From positions 54,307,583-54,371,582 of the forward strand of contig OX375875.1 in assembly GCA_947359465.1 (NCBI GenBank): DNA of 64,000 nt, read 5' to 3'. Shown piece after piece: positions 11,541-23,227 of this stretch. The DNA is from Metellina segmentata (lineage: Eukaryota > Arthropoda > Arachnida > Araneae > Tetragnathidae). Made by a program: the position numbers and the translations under genes. Position 1 is the first letter of the stretch; each line of letters opens with the position of its first letter. The notes beneath the pieces were generated by a model. The model was given only the letters and a program-made list of their open reading frames with translations. It was not told the DNA's origin and made no database searches.

Positions 11541-11967
11541 GACCCGTTGCATACATCCGATTTTTGAACGTGTGGCGCCGCTGAAGCCCAACTATGCACA
11601 CATAACCGTGAAATGACGCACGAACTCATTTCGCGCCATTTGCGAAAAATATTCTATCGAAGTTTATTTCGCTTACTTGGTGTAAAAAAAGTATATCTAG
11701 AATCAAAATAGACGTTACTAGATACAACCATTTATTAATTATTATTTACATTCCATTTATATACGAAAACAAGGTACTTCAGAACGAAGACTCATGTGCG
11801 GCGCCGTGGGGAACTGCGGTACAAATTGCACACATGTTAGACGTGCGTCGCCCCAGCGGTGCTGGAGGCATGTGTGCACTGCTCCATTGGATCTAATGTA
11901 TCTCAGACCGCACTTGCGTTGCGGCAGCGGCGCCTCACGTTGAAAAACCGGAAGCGTGCACCGGGCC
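11541..11967. mobile_element. 427-bp MITE with about 44-bp GC-rich TIRs
   Basis: The left end (GACCCGTTGCATACATCCG) and the inverted right end (GGCCCGGTGCACGCTTCCG) align over about 44 bases and share CGTTTTT-like and GGCGCCGCTG blocks. TA flanks both sides. The termini recall PIF/ISL2EU-type elements, but the superfamily is not certain. Inner inverted repeats sit around CACACATG and CATGTGTG at 11830-11876. Confidence 0.6.
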
Positions 11968-11969
11968 TA

Positions 11970-14635
11970 AAAGCATTTCTCTGCGTGATCAACTAAATTC
12001 GAGAACTTTCAAAATGGGAATATGTGACGTATTCCTTTTCAACAAAAGCCATTTTAAAAGAAAATTCACCTGGTAAAGAACCTTAAATCGATTTTGGGGT
12101 CCTCTAAAAGCCTTTTTACTCTGAACATTCTCGATTATAACCTTCCGATTCCGGGAATTCGCAATGACAAAAATTGTCATGTCAAGTCTTCAAAGAGAAA
12201 TAAATATGCATTTATAATTTTTCTGACGAAGATGCACAAAAGAAGTTGCCTTGGTTCTTACCACTTTCTGTTCATTTTACATTCGTCCTTGACATTCCTT
12301 TTTGCGGGTCTGAAAGAAGAAAAACACCACGGGTGGTCAGCCGACTCTTCGGATTATTTATACGACTTGACATCCGCGGATTTTTATTGTGCAGCTAAAT
12401 AGAATCTACATAATGAGATAATTGGGCATTTTTTGCTCACACTCATTCATTCCTCCTCGGTTTTTGGCTTCCTTTCTTTGAAGACACTCACGACTTAGCG
12501 ATGGTTTTTCTCCAACTTTCAGCTTCAGGCAAAGTGTGGTGGGATCAATCTGTATCAAATACATCGCGCCAAGACATGTAATTAAAAGGAAATAAATTAA
12601 ACTAAACGGAGTGTTTTAATCAAATAAGCTCGTTTTATCTGTATTAGACTTATGATTCATTGCATGTAAGTGCCTGCAAACATGCAATTCAAACACGTAA
12701 TGAAACTGCAATGAACCTACGAGGTTGAACAACTAACCCCCATTTATCAACTAACCCTAATGCGAGAACGATTGGTTTCTTTTTTTAGTTTTCGGTGAGC
12801 GATTTGTATAATTACGAGCTGTAAAGCCCATTAAGAAAAGAATACCACGAGCTCTAGAAATCACTTATTACTGTTCAAGAGCTTGCTTTTATCTTTTGCG
12901 GAGAAATCGTAAATAAGCGCTCACTGGAACATACTACCCTCGATATGCTTCATTGTTTATGAATATTTACAACTCAAATAATAGTAAGACAAATTAATAA
13001 ATTTCACAAAAACTCAGCAATACAGAGCTCCACAATTCAATTAAACCTCAATTAGTCGCGGGTCTTATTTAGCAAATAAGATCACCGTGAATCTGTGAAG
13101 TGTTCGACGTTTCCTTTCTTTGTTATGCTCTAATCAATTATTCATTAAAAAAATATTTCGTGTAGGTTTAACACACTTCTAAATAAATAACTGTAAAAAT
13201 ATGCAACTTAAATTTATAAATGATAAATTTTTGGAGTCTTTCTTTTATTGAGTAACAGAAAACACACCATACACTATCAGGAGCAGAGTAACGAAGGTTA
13301 TGGCTCACAGCTTAAAACTACATCTCAAGTTTTCTAAATGGAACTAAAAATTAAACGTTTTTTTACTGGTATTGCCAGATATAGAAAAATACATTGAAAT
13401 ATAAAATGTACATTTGTATTTCTATATCTGTATAATATAAATATTATCGTTTGCATTACATGTATGTCATGATTTAATATTTATGTATTCCTTTTGCGCA
13501 AGCTATTTTCGTGATGGTATATATTTAAATATTTCATTTAACTTTAACCATAATAATGGGAGGATAAAAAGTGATCTACGTCGTCACAGGTCTTGACTTT
13601 TAAGGAGTGGAATGTAAAAATCCTGACAAAGGAGCCAAAATGCGAAGGAGCAAAAGGAGGGTAGCTAATGGGACAAAAAAAATACGACTGTATTTGAAAC
13701 AATCCCGTGTATTTTGAACAAGAAAAACATGCCATGCTAATATTTCCAAATCTGCAAGTTTTAAATTATTTATTTATATCATTAAAAATTGGATTCTCCT
13801 TGGAAATTTGGATTACATATGCCTATATTTTTGTGTGGGTCGAAAATAATTTGGAGAAAAACATTTGTATTCCAGATTTTAGCTATTTTTAACAAACAAA
13901 TTTAAAGGGAGGTATGTATTAAGGCATCACACAAAGTTATACTTTACACGTTATTTCGAAGGAAAATTAACGTTCTTAAAGGTTTTAGAACATCTTACCA
14001 ACGTTATTTGTTTATCATTGTCATTGTGGGAAAATTAATTAATTGGAGAAACATAGGTAAAAGAAGCACATTTATTGTAAACGTAACTTCATACAAAATA
14101 CACATCTACACCATTCCATGAAATTCTCTTCCCATTGCTTTACATTCCAATTTTGAAGTTTACATTTTTGCTACACTAAACATAATAAAAATAAATTTAA
14201 ATAAAAGCCAACCGTCATGCTAATTAGCAAAACTCATAACTCCTTTGTTAGAGTATAGGAGGTACGAGTTATTGATGATGTTGACCAATCATCATCATCA
14301 ATAAGGAATTAATTCTTTGGAAATTTTATTGGCGAATTGTTGAAATCGTATTCCTTTCTTAATATGATACTGTGCATTCACAAGAAATAACAAATACAAG
14401 CGTGACAAAAGAATTTATTTAATATAAACCTTTTTATTTATGTAAAACTTTCAATTAACTTAACAACATATCTCATACAACTAAAGACCAGTCAAAAAGT
14501 AGTCTTCCAAACTCTTAAAAGCGATGTGCCACTATAGGTTGTTGTTGAAGTATACGGCTTGCAACGGGGAAGGTTATGTTTACAATGACTCTACAGTCCC
14601 CAAAGGTAATAAATAGTTCATGACATATCCAGTAG
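11970..14635. other. Unassigned stretch
   Basis: Long AT-rich tract without recognised exons, SINE bodies or paired termini. ORFs of 60-100 codons (for example 12094-12402) have no recognisable domain. Confidence 0.4.
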
Positions 14636-14663
14636 TTGACGACATCGTGTGGTAAAGATACAG

Positions 14664-14770
14664 AAGTATCTCATATTTGGCAAGTATCTCATATTTGGCA
14701 AGTATCTCATATTTGACAAGTATCTCATATTTGGCAAGTATCTCATATTTGGCAAGTATCTCATATTCGG
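14664..14770. repeat. 18-bp tandem repeat
   Basis: About six copies of a unit close to AAGTATCTCATATTTGGC. The related locus near 38010-38050 carries only one or two degenerate units, so the array grew after the two loci separated. Confidence 0.85.
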
Positions 14771-14896
14771 TCACTTTCTGATATTGCAATAGCTACAATT
14801 AAACTTTACGCTGAGGCGCTTAGTTTTTTTTTTCAATCGTCTCCAGGAACGGCTCTTTCGCCGACATGTTCGACTCCCCCCCCCCTACCTAATTAC
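14771..14896. repeat. Flank shared with hAT copy B (inverted relative to 37868-38030)
   Basis: Contains, inverted, the same string of landmarks found beside copy B: a poly-G/C tract, CATGTCGGCGAAAGAGCCG, GGAGACGATTGAAAAAA, CGCCTCAGCGTAAAGTTTAA and CAGAAAGTGACCGAAT. The shared flank shows that copies A and B are duplicates of one insertion. Confidence 0.8.
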
Positions 14897-16411
14897 TAGG
14901 GCAACTTTTTTGTTGCAGTAAAAATGGGAAAAGTTGCATTTATTATTACCTAAAGTTGCATTTATGAAAATAAGGTTGCATTTATTTTTAATACACTAAA
15001 ATCTAAAATAAATTCTTAGTAAAAAACGAACAAATTCAAAATTTATTTGATTATTAAATACGTTGATATCGTTGAATGGCCTATCCTTGGTCAGTAATTT
15101 CTTTAACATTGAAAACTGCGCTCGACAGAGACTGATGTTGCCTGACATTGTTGCATTGGACTTTTCTGCAGTTGTGAAACAAGTGTACCACTCAAGTAAC
15201 TTGGAGCAATCGCGGGTAAAGCACCTTGAGTGTGATTCCAGCCGCCAGGGCCGCCCATAAATTTCCCGGACCCCCCGACAAAATTTTCGCGCGGGCCCCT
15301 AAGTTTTTTTTTTGTGTAGAAAGTTTTTATTTTCACAAGTTTCCATATATTTACAAATACCCAATTTCAGAAATGTACAAGCAAATCCACAGTAAATTAA
15401 TAATGAACTGGTAAGTAATTATGGAATTAAATATGTATATGTGTTATACGCCTGAAGCCCGAAGTGTGGCCACTTTGCGATCAAGCAGGACTTTGATAAG
15501 GATAATGAAGTATAATCAGAAAACTATAATAAATATCTCTATAGAAAGATTGTAAGAAACCTATGCAAAACATACTTTGCACACTGAAGACTAGTCAAAA
15601 CTCCGAAAACTTTTGCAGTACTGAAGAGTGAGCAGTAAATCTGTTCGAATTAATGAATTTATCGATGCCGTCAGAAAAGGAAGCTCATTTTGCACGCCAG
15701 TTCATGCTCAATTGAAAATATTCTAAGATGATTCAAATTTTACTGGCCCAAAGTAGATCGTAAATGATTTTTTGATTACATAGTTTACTGAATCCTTTCA
15801 CTAGAAGCCAGTGATGAGAAGAGAATACAAAATTCTTAAAGCTATGCAAAGTTCTGTGGAAATAAATTGAAATTTTAATCTCTTGATATCATTTTAAGGG
15901 AGAATGGAAGACCTTTATTTCTAACTTAGCTTAATGTGAAAAAGTAGCTTCGCGAACGGTCTTGTACATATGAATTTCATTGATGAGATCGTGGCTTAAA
16001 TCATCTGTATAGCTTTCAATTAATTTTTTAAGTGCATTGTTGTTGTCATTAGAATTATAATTTATTTTTAATATGGCTTCGAATGTATTGTATAAGTTTT
16101 TTAATTTGCTCGTACCTTGATTCTAACTGAGAGAATATTTTATTGATTACTATATCAAAAACTGAACTTTTTCATTTTGTTTTTTCGGTTTTTAATACTT
16201 TGGGGATTTTTCTTTATACTTCAAAAGCTTCCTTTTTCGAAAAAACAGCTTTCTTTTCCGTCTTCTTTTCTTTTGGAAAATTCTGCATCGATACCCATAA
16301 TAGAAGCTGTCTCTTTAGCTTTATTTATACAGACCATTGTTTTCTTTAATCTTTTTCTATTGTTTCAGTTAACGCTTTAATGTTATTCATTTCGATATCA
16401 AGGGAGATATA

Positions 16412-17622
16412 CACAGTCCAGTCACATTAATGTGACCACCACCTACTTTCGACGTCAACGTGAAATAACCAATCACAAAAGGCAGGTGGCAGCACATTGC
16501 AGTGGAGTGTATATAAAGGATGTCCTAGGGCATCGGAAAGCATTTCAATCGTTGGCGTAATGTAGAAGCGTAGCGATTTATCCGACGTCCAAAAGGGCAT
16601 GATTATTGGCTTTCGGGCCAAGGATGGAAGCATTTCGGAAACGGCTAATTTTGTGAACTGTTCGCGTGTCGCCGTGGTAAAACTATACCGTGCATGGCAA
16701 AGCCACTATCCAAAATCAGCGCCGTGGCACATGTGGTGCACCACGGGCTATAGATGACAGAGGCGAACGAAGGCTACGGAGATGCGTTCGGGCGAATAGA
16801 CGTGCAACTGTTGAGCAACTGACCGCCCAGATGAACCAAGGGGCTACCAAGAGTGTATCCTCGACAACGGTTCAGCGAACGTTGCTGCGCATGGGCCTCC
16901 GCAGCAGACGCCTGGTTAATGCACCTATGCTGACTGCTGTTCATCGGCGACAAAGGCTGGAATTTGCACGCCAGTACCCCAACTGGACGTCCACATATTG
17001 GCGACAGGTGTCTTTTTCCGATGTATCACGTTTTATGCTCCATCGGACAGATGGACGTTGACGTATACGTCGTGAAACGTCTGAAAGCAGATACCCTGCA
17101 ACAATTGCCGGAAGGATCCAGGCTGGAGGAGGGAGCATTAGGGTTTGGAGAATGTTTTCCTGGCATTCACTGGGTGCACTCATCACTGTGGAAGGCACGA
17201 TGGATCAGCACAAGTACGCATCTGTCCTTGCGGACCATGTCCACCCCTACATGCGAATTATTTTTCCTCAGAGTGAAGGCATCTACCAGCAGGACAATGC
17301 TAGGTGTCATACAGCTTGCAGTGTATGTGCGTGATTCGAAGAACACCAGGATGAATTTACCGTACTCCCCTGGCCAGCAAACTCACCGGATTTAAACCCA
17401 ATCGAGAATCTGTGGGACCACCTCGATCGGGTTGTTCGCACCATGGATCCTCAACCGCGTAATCTAGCGCAGCTGGCGACGGCACTGGAGTCGGCATGGC
17501 TCAACATCCCAGTGAACACCTTCAGAAACCTAATTGACTCTCTTCCTGCACGTCTCGCAGCGGTCCGCTCTGCCAAAGGTGGTTATTCTGACAGGTGGTC
17601 ACATTAATGTGACTGGACTGTG
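16412..17622 (+). mobile_element. Tc1/mariner element, 1211 bp, nested in the second hAT
   Basis: Terminal inverted repeats of 29 bases (starting CACAGTCCAGTCACATTAAT) are identical at both ends and flanked by TA (16410-16411, 17623-17624). The transposase on the plus strand is frameshifted. Confidence 0.95.
16601..17608 (+). pseudogene. Tc1-like transposase, frameshifted (DD36E-type spacing)
   Basis: The frame opens at the ATG at 16601 (IIGFRAKDGSISETANF) and shifts near 16710 into a helix-turn-helix region (about 16730-16930). It then reaches SFSDVSRF with the first catalytic Asp, where the usual SDES has lost its Glu, and stops at 17059. The same protein resumes in a shifted frame with QQDNARCHTA (second Asp), an in-frame TGA, and WPANSPDLNPIENLWD (catalytic Glu). 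Counting the stop as one residue, 36 residues separate Asp and Glu, suggesting the DD36E group. The C-terminus is recognisable to about 17608. Not functional. Confidence 0.85.
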
Positions 17623-18557
17623 TATTATGATTGATGGATTAAAAATTTCTCGTATTAATTTGCCCTAGTATGTCCTTACAAATATTTAACTGAATTAAAG
17701 TTTCAAATTTTGAAAAATAATTGAGGAATCTATTTATTCTTTCTCCGTTTCCTCTTACGATAAACTACTGATTTTTTACATCTTGAAGGACCTTTAAAAC
17801 GTCAGGTAGTTTTTCAGATATTGGTTTCACTGCCTCAATTCTTGCACTCCATCTTGTCTCACAAAGATCGTGTAGAGACCTCCCATCAGTATGTTTTAGA
17901 TGCAGTTCCCATCGCCGTGGGCTCGCACTAAAGAAAATGTAATGCTGGCTTATAAAGTTGAAGAAAGTGCTTACTATTTCATTACTTCTTGTGGCATGTA
18001 AACCGACCGTCGTTGTCGTAGACTGGTGAAAATGTGACACCACCTTGACGGGGCCGTTTTAAGGACTCGAAAATAATATATTCTGTTTGATATTATTATT
18101 ATTTTTTTGTCAAATTCGGAAAATAACCCTAAAATGAGGCAGATAATTTCTTGAACAAACCTTGGGGCCGTGGGCCCCTTAAACGTCCGGGCCCCCCGAC
18201 ATTTGTCGGGTTTGTCCCCCCTTATGGGCGGCCCTGCCAGCCGCAGTCATATAATATACTGTATCGGATAGCAGAAGCGCAAAATCCTTTCGCTCAATAT
18301 TCAGAGATTTTTAAACGTCATCTACAAGGAAACAACATATTGGTGATCGAAACTCACCTCGCAAACTCTGCAGTCGATTACGCAAGTTTGCTCTGGATTA
18401 TCATGAGTGCCGATCAATATGTGTTTAAGTTCTTGCTATTTATTTCACTTTCGTCTGTTAGGACGAATACCTTCTTTCCATGAACTTCTTGTTTGGTTTG
18501 ATTCGCAATACTTCGGCGTTCGCAAGATCAGACACACGCGATCGAAGGGTTGATTCA

Positions 18558-18590
18558 CGATTACGAGCGATAGCGAGCATAGCCCCCTAG
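18558..18590. mobile_element. Helitron 3'-end-like remnant
   Basis: The string GCGATAGCGAGCATAGCCCC followed by CTAG and then T matches the terminal 30 bases of the Helitron ending at 59590. The GC stem is degraded. It begins where hAT copy A loses homology. Confidence 0.45.
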
Positions 18591-18591
18591 T

Positions 18592-19278
18592 ACTAATACA
18601 ATAATTAAACTTCAAACGAATAACGAATTTAAAATGAACTAAACAATAAAGAAAACAAATGGAAATTTTATGAAATAGGTCCTTGAAACATTTTCCATCG
18701 TACATTTTAGCAGTCTGTCCGCCCCTGTCAACCTACAGTCTGTGGAGGATAAAAGTTTGCGCTTACAATAACCTTCCCTGGTGCATTTCTGTGTGTGTGT
18801 GGAACATACTTTGAAATATACATGAGTACTCAATCAACACATGTCCACATAAGCTGCACGTGTGCCACGAATCCGCAGCTAAAATAATTTCAAACTTCGC
18901 TTTCCATAAGCGACAAAAACTCATCCCCAAATTTGTGGCCGCACGAAGCACTGAACAAAAGTGAAAGATTTGTCTCAAGCATAAACAATCACATAGAGTT
19001 TTCTTTGGAAAACGTATTCATTTTTCAGGATTTAGAAAGGAGAAAAAGACAACCGGACATGAATAAATCAAGATTACTTTTCTTCTTTCACCTCGGAGAA
19101 TTCGAAGACTACCAAGAAATTCTCGGAGAGAAATGAGACAAAAAACGGAGCTTATTACAAGTGTCTTCTTTAATCTGCTATCATAAAACATAGATGGTAA
19201 TAATAATTACTCTGAAATAATTTACAAAGCAAATGCCTGCATAAATTGCTTTATACAATGCTTTCTTTTGTATTTATC

Positions 19279-19321
<43 letters not shown>

Positions 19322-20635
19322 AAGAGAGAAAGATAGAAAGAGATACACATCCTACACTAGCGGTATTTTTCGTAAAAATAGATATTTTTTTATAACAAAA
19401 CTGAAATATCTCACCCCGGTAAGAAAAGGGACACAAATCAAAATTGCAGAATTTGAGAAAAGCGCATCAACTTAAAGGATACTATAAAACTTATATTGAA
19501 ATAGTATAAGGTTCTTTTAAATTTTAGGTAAGTATTTATGGTGATAACTTCTATTATATTCTATAGAATAATATATTACGCTGGGGCATCTCATACATAT
19601 TTTTCAATGACATAACATCAAAATTTTTATTTTTTGATTTGTGTTACTTTTTTTTGCCGGGGTGCGATATGTAAACGGTGACAAAGTGATCCACCAGGAA
19701 ATTTCATCAAGGGTGGTACTTTTATAAGCCAGTTGGGCTTTCAATCGAAAATAGTAGTACTATTGTATTGAACAGATGAGTACATATTATGCAAAAAAAA
19801 GATATTTTCTTATAAAAAAAATACATTAGCCAAACACACAGTAAACAGTTTTATTGATCACTACTAAAATCAAGTCTACATATAAAAAAAGATAGTAGCA
19901 TTACTTTCCTGTAATGTACTTAAATGAAGGCTGAGATCACGTTTGAATTCATCTGTCATTATATAGTGGAATTGCAGAGGTCTTGGCTCAGAAAAGATGA
20001 TGGTGATTTGAGAATTTCCAAAAAGGGAATCGATATATCTACATCCATAATTCAAAATATATATCATGGCAGTCACTTATAAATAGTTCTCATTTCATAA
20101 ATGAGTCATGCGATTTTCTTCCATCTATATTTTTATATATTTTTATTTATCTATAATATGATTTGAGATTCTGAAAATTTATTTATCAGTGATCAATATA
20201 AGTTATTGTATAATTTTAGAGGACTTGAGCATGCGCAGTTCAAAAAAGATAAAATATCGTAATAAAAGGTAATAATAAAATGTTTGGAATTGTGTGGGTT
20301 AGGACATTCTTTCTCTGATAGATTCAAATCTACCTTAAAACGATACCTAAATATAGTTTTCCTATGAATCCAAGAAATGCTTTTTGTATTTTGATTGATA
20401 TCCGTTTTCATCAACGTGTTTATTTCGTATTCATCTAATCTTTCAGAATTGTGGAAGTAAATAAAAAAATCTCTTGATGGAGGGGGGCGCAATCCTCTTG
20501 CCGATGTGCGATTATTACAATTGTGGCGAGCGATGTTTTTACTCTTCACCCCTTTTAATAACATTCCGATTTCTCAAATACGTAGATTAAACGAATGCGA
20601 CAAAGAGCTTTCCTTTGGTTTTTTAATAAATGCAT
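18592..20635. other. Unassigned stretch with a (GA)n microsatellite
   Basis: A (GA)n tract occupies 19282-19333. No exons or element ends were recognised elsewhere; ORFs of 60-120 codons show no domain. Confidence 0.4.
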
Positions 20636-20639
20636 CATT

Positions 20640-21440
20640 CGAGAGTATAATCTGAGCTATTTTTCCCTCAAATGGAAATATGGTTTTTTGATAATTTCTA
20701 AAATTAGTCCTCCTCTATATAGGAACGGAAATTAACCTAGCTTCAAAATTTTTTTCATCTCTCAGCGGCGATTCCTATTTTAATTGCTTTTTAAAATGCG
20801 AAGAAAAAAACATTATCTGATTAACGATTTTGTCATTGTAAAACCTAAATTGATTTGGAAAATGATTTTCCGAAATCAATTACGCTGCTATCTATATAAT
20901 ATAATTAACCTCTCCTCAATTTCTCTATCTGATTATCGATTATTAATCGACAACCTAACTATCGATTCTCTCCTTTTGATCCCGAAATTGACGTGGAAAA
21001 GAATTTTCCAAATCAATTTCGACACTGCGCATAGAAGAAAAATAACTTAGCTCCAGTTTATTTGATTATCGGTTATTCATTTTGAAATCGGAGTTAATTT
21101 AGAAAATTATCCTCCCAAATTGATTAGAGTGTGTGTGTGGGGGGGGGGCAGCTCATGTGTTGCCTCGTCATTTGACCGTTGATCAAAATGAAGTGGTGTT
21201 GTCCTCGGATTTTTCCCTTAGAGGATTGATCCCTGAACGTCGTCAATAGCTGTCTGTGTTGGTCTAGTACGACGTTAATTAAAAATTACCAATTTACCAA
21301 AATTAATTTGTCACTATAATGAACCTCGATTCAATTTATATCCGGTTCTCTCACTATCGTTTTCTATTTCAATTTACTTTTTAAGAATTGAAAAAATATT
21401 TAATTACATCGAGTGTCATTTTGAAATCACACTTGTATTG
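20640..21440. repeat. Degenerate tandem-like repeat, about 115-130 bp unit
   Basis: Blocks with TCTGATTAWCGATT, AATTGATKTGGAAAA and TTTTCC/AATCAATTWCG landmarks recur at about 20810, 20927 and 21058, with weaker relatives at about 20660 and 21310. A SINE fragment (21149-21299) interrupts the series. Confidence 0.45.
21149..21299 (+). mobile_element. SINE 3' fragment
   Basis: Starts in the body at GCAGCTCATGTGTTGCCTCG and ends GACGTTAATTAAAAATTACC. It is 5'-truncated directly after a G tract. Confidence 0.75.
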
Positions 21441-21748
21441 TTACACAATTCTGCTTTCATGTTTAGTCCCCATGTTCGCTAAAGAAAGTTCAATGCCCCA
21501 GGATCGTCTTTACGCATGGGTAACACTGGGTAGTCGCCCCCTCGATTCTCTGGCCTTGCGGACAACTAATCTCGTACTCATTAATATTGAGTTCATCAGC
21601 TTCAATTCATCCATAAAATATCATCTCCGCTTCGAAAGAGCCATGTAGTCAGAAAAATTATCATAATGGCATTTTACCGGAAATGAAACGCACTCTTTTA
21701 CACTCCTTCTGGCTACATAAATTATCCTATTTACTCTATTTACGGTGA

Positions 21749-22076
21749 GCCGACCAACCGGTATAGTGTTAAGGTGTTAGCCTCTAGAGCGGAAGGTTAC
21801 TGGTTCGAATCCGGGTGCGGGCATGGTTGTTTGTAAGCGTATGGTGTAGAGGCGGCGGGTGAACCTTAAATCTTTCGTGGCCGAATGTTCTCATGTTGGG
21901 TTGGTGTGGAAGTTCGAGAGTGTGTAGTGCCAGTTCAGGTGCTGCCTCGTCATCTAACCGTGGTTCAAAATTGCTTGGTGTTGTCCTCTGATCTTTTCCT
22001 TGGGGGATTGATCCCGGACCGTCGGTAATAGCCCGTTGTGTTGCTCTAGTACGACGTTAACTAAAATTACCATTAC
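21749..22076 (+). mobile_element. SINE, head type I, full length with target duplication
   Basis: Head GCCGACCAACCGG, box B GGTTCGAATCC and the complete body are present, ending in a CATTAC tail. A 13-bp direct repeat CTATTTACGGTGA / CTATTCACGGTGA (one mismatch) flanks it at 21736-21748 and 22077-22089, supporting LINE-mediated insertion. Confidence 0.92.
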
Positions 22077-22097
22077 CTATTCACGGTGAGTCGTCAG

Positions 22098-22218
22098 CAG
22101 TTGGATTTACGTCGCACTGGAGCTACAAAGCGGGCTATTGGCGACGGTCCGGGATCGATCCCGAAATGCAAGATCCGTAGACCGTCCTTTTGAACCACGG
22201 CCAGATGGCAAGTTAAAA
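22098..22218 (-). mobile_element. SINE fragment
   Basis: Inverted 3' portion: GTCGCACTGGAGC, GGCGACGGTCCGGGATCGAT and AACCACGGCCAGATGG. It ends where the LINE 3' end begins. Confidence 0.75.
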
Positions 22219-22500
22219 CCCCTTTAATCAGAGCGGGAAAAATTTTCGCGTCCGATTCCTAAGTGGACACCTCAGAACTATGACCTTCTCAGATGGCTTG
22301 AGAACTTTCGACACATGCAACAAGTGCTCCTCTGAGCAGGCTTCTCCATCCCACATCCTGGAGTGCCTGGGACTTAACCATCAAGATCTCCTTGGAAGTC
22401 CATTGCTGGTCCTGGACTTCCTCAGGGTGTTTGGATTCATGGACCTAGTCTAGCCCCGCTGGACTTTGGGGATTGGCAACAACAACAACAACATCAACAC
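22219..22500 (+). mobile_element. Non-LTR retrotransposon 3' end with (AAC)n tail
   Basis: An open frame running to a TAG at 22451 reads HLRTMTFSDGLRTFDTCNKC, then SPSHILECLGL and SPLLVLDFLRVFGFMDLV. The C-x2-C...H-x3-C arrangement is the terminal zinc-knuckle of R1/Jockey-type LINE polyproteins, and this block is familiar from spider sequences. A GC-richer 3' UTR ends in an (AAC)n tail at about 22480-22500. It is heavily 5'-truncated: endonuclease and reverse transcriptase domains are absent. Confidence 0.8.
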
Positions 22501-22610
22501 ACTGTAAAAGTACCTTGTTTTCTAGTTTCTTATAAAACATTTATGAACATATAGATTTTACAAACATTTGTTATTGACAATAAAAATAATGGCCGATCAA
22601 CAGGCAATTG

Positions 22611-23227
22611 GTAATTTTAGTTAACGTCGTACAAGAAAAACACAACGGGCTATTGACGACGGTCCGGGATCAGTCCCTTAAGGGAAAGATCCGAGGACAA
22701 ACCTCGTAATTTTGAACCACGGTCAGATGACGAAGCAACACCTGAGCTGGCACCCCACTTTCCAAACTTGAACGCCAACCCAACGTGAGGACTTTCGGCC
22801 ACACCAGATTTAAGGCGAACCAGCCGCCTTTACACCATACGCTTACAAACATCCATACCCGGACAAGGATTCGAACAAGGAACCTTCCGATCCAGAGGCT
22901 AACACCTTAACCACTATACCGGTTGCCGCCCAGCCAGTATGGTGGTTATGATCCTCGGTTGTCACCGAGTGGGCCCGGGTTCGAATCCCGGATAAGGCAT
23001 GGATGTAAAAACTGGGAAAGAAGTCGGACTTTCGCCTGGAATGGATTCCCGTCTTGAAAGGAAAGCAGCGCACACCTTCTGTTCTTTGCTGGGATCATCG
23101 TTTGTTATAATAAAAAATATTCTTCTTCTTCTGTATTGTCTTGAATGTTTCTGTTCACCACTTGCTTTCATATGCATCCCAGAAGAACATACGACAACAA
23201 CAACAACAACTATACCGGTTGGTCGGC
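22611..23227 (-). mobile_element. SINE, head type I, split by a tRNA-Asp SINE
   Basis: The body and head run 22611-22925 on the minus strand and resume at 23222-23227 after the insertion. Its 5' end abuts the 5' end of the next SINE, giving a head-to-head pair. Confidence 0.85.
22926..23208 (+). mobile_element. tRNA-Asp-derived SINE with (AAC)n tail
   Basis: The first 71 bases (22928-22998) fold as a tRNA. Box A is in CAGTATGGTGGTTATGAT, the anticodon arm is CTCGG-TTGTCAC-CGAG with anticodon GTC (Asp), and box B is GGGTTCGAATCCCGG. A unique body of about 190 bases follows and ends in an (AAC)n tail. A perfect 13-bp target duplication ACTATACCGGTTG flanks it (22913-22925 and 23209-23221). It lies inside another SINE, so it is the younger of the two. 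Confidence 0.92.

Larger units (their letters stand above)
15890..18043 (-). pseudogene. hAT transposase remnant (ZMYM1-like), interrupted
   Basis: The N-terminal piece at 18043-17765 reads through FFSASPRRWELHL and SLHDLCETRWSARIEAV, a block typical of ZMYM1-like/hAT transposases (the CETRW motif). After the Tc1 insertion (16412-17622), the frame resumes with IESYTDDLSHDLINEI and MYKTVREATFSH near 16020-15930. The N-terminal zinc-finger and first catalytic regions, and the final dimerisation block, were not found intact; several stops and shifts are present. It cannot encode a working enzyme. Confidence 0.8.
15246..18236 (-). mobile_element. Second hAT element, inserted in copy A, itself carrying a Tc1 insertion
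   Basis: The ends are exact inverted repeats CAGGGCCGCCCATAA (15246-15260) and TTATGGGCGGCCCTG (18222-18236). A perfect 8-bp target duplication CCAGCCGC flanks them at 15238-15245 and 18237-18244. Without the 1.2 kb Tc1 insert the element is about 1.78 kb. A decayed transposase of the ZMYM1-like hAT type reads on the minus strand. Identical TIRs and TSD suggest fairly recent insertion, although the coding part is broken. Confidence 0.93.
14897..18557 (-). mobile_element. hAT element copy A (deletion derivative), split by a nested hAT and 3'-truncated
   Basis: Starts with the terminus TAGGGCAACTTTTTTGTTGC and subterminal AAGTTGCATTTAT repeats. The minus strand then encodes the hAT C-terminal dimerisation block SVSVERSFSMLKKLL (about 15060-15170). 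Sequence 15246-18236 is an insertion; the element resumes at 18245 with the piece matching copy C (CGTCATCTACAAGG, then the FVLTDESE-like region). It loses homology near 18557, where a Helitron-like end begins, so the second terminus is missing. The reading frame is broken in several places. Confidence 0.85.

Noticed and set aside
14580..14789. 69-codon ORF with a KYEILA repeat
   Set aside because: Translation of the 18-bp tandem repeat; the related locus near 38.0 kb does not keep the frame.
18445..18705. 86-codon minus-strand ORF
   Set aside because: Fuses hAT copy A remnant with unrelated sequence across its truncation point.
22928..22998. tRNA-Asp gene
   Set aside because: The fold is tRNA-like with anticodon GTC, but it is followed by a body, an (AAC)n tail and a 13-bp target duplication, so it is a SINE head.
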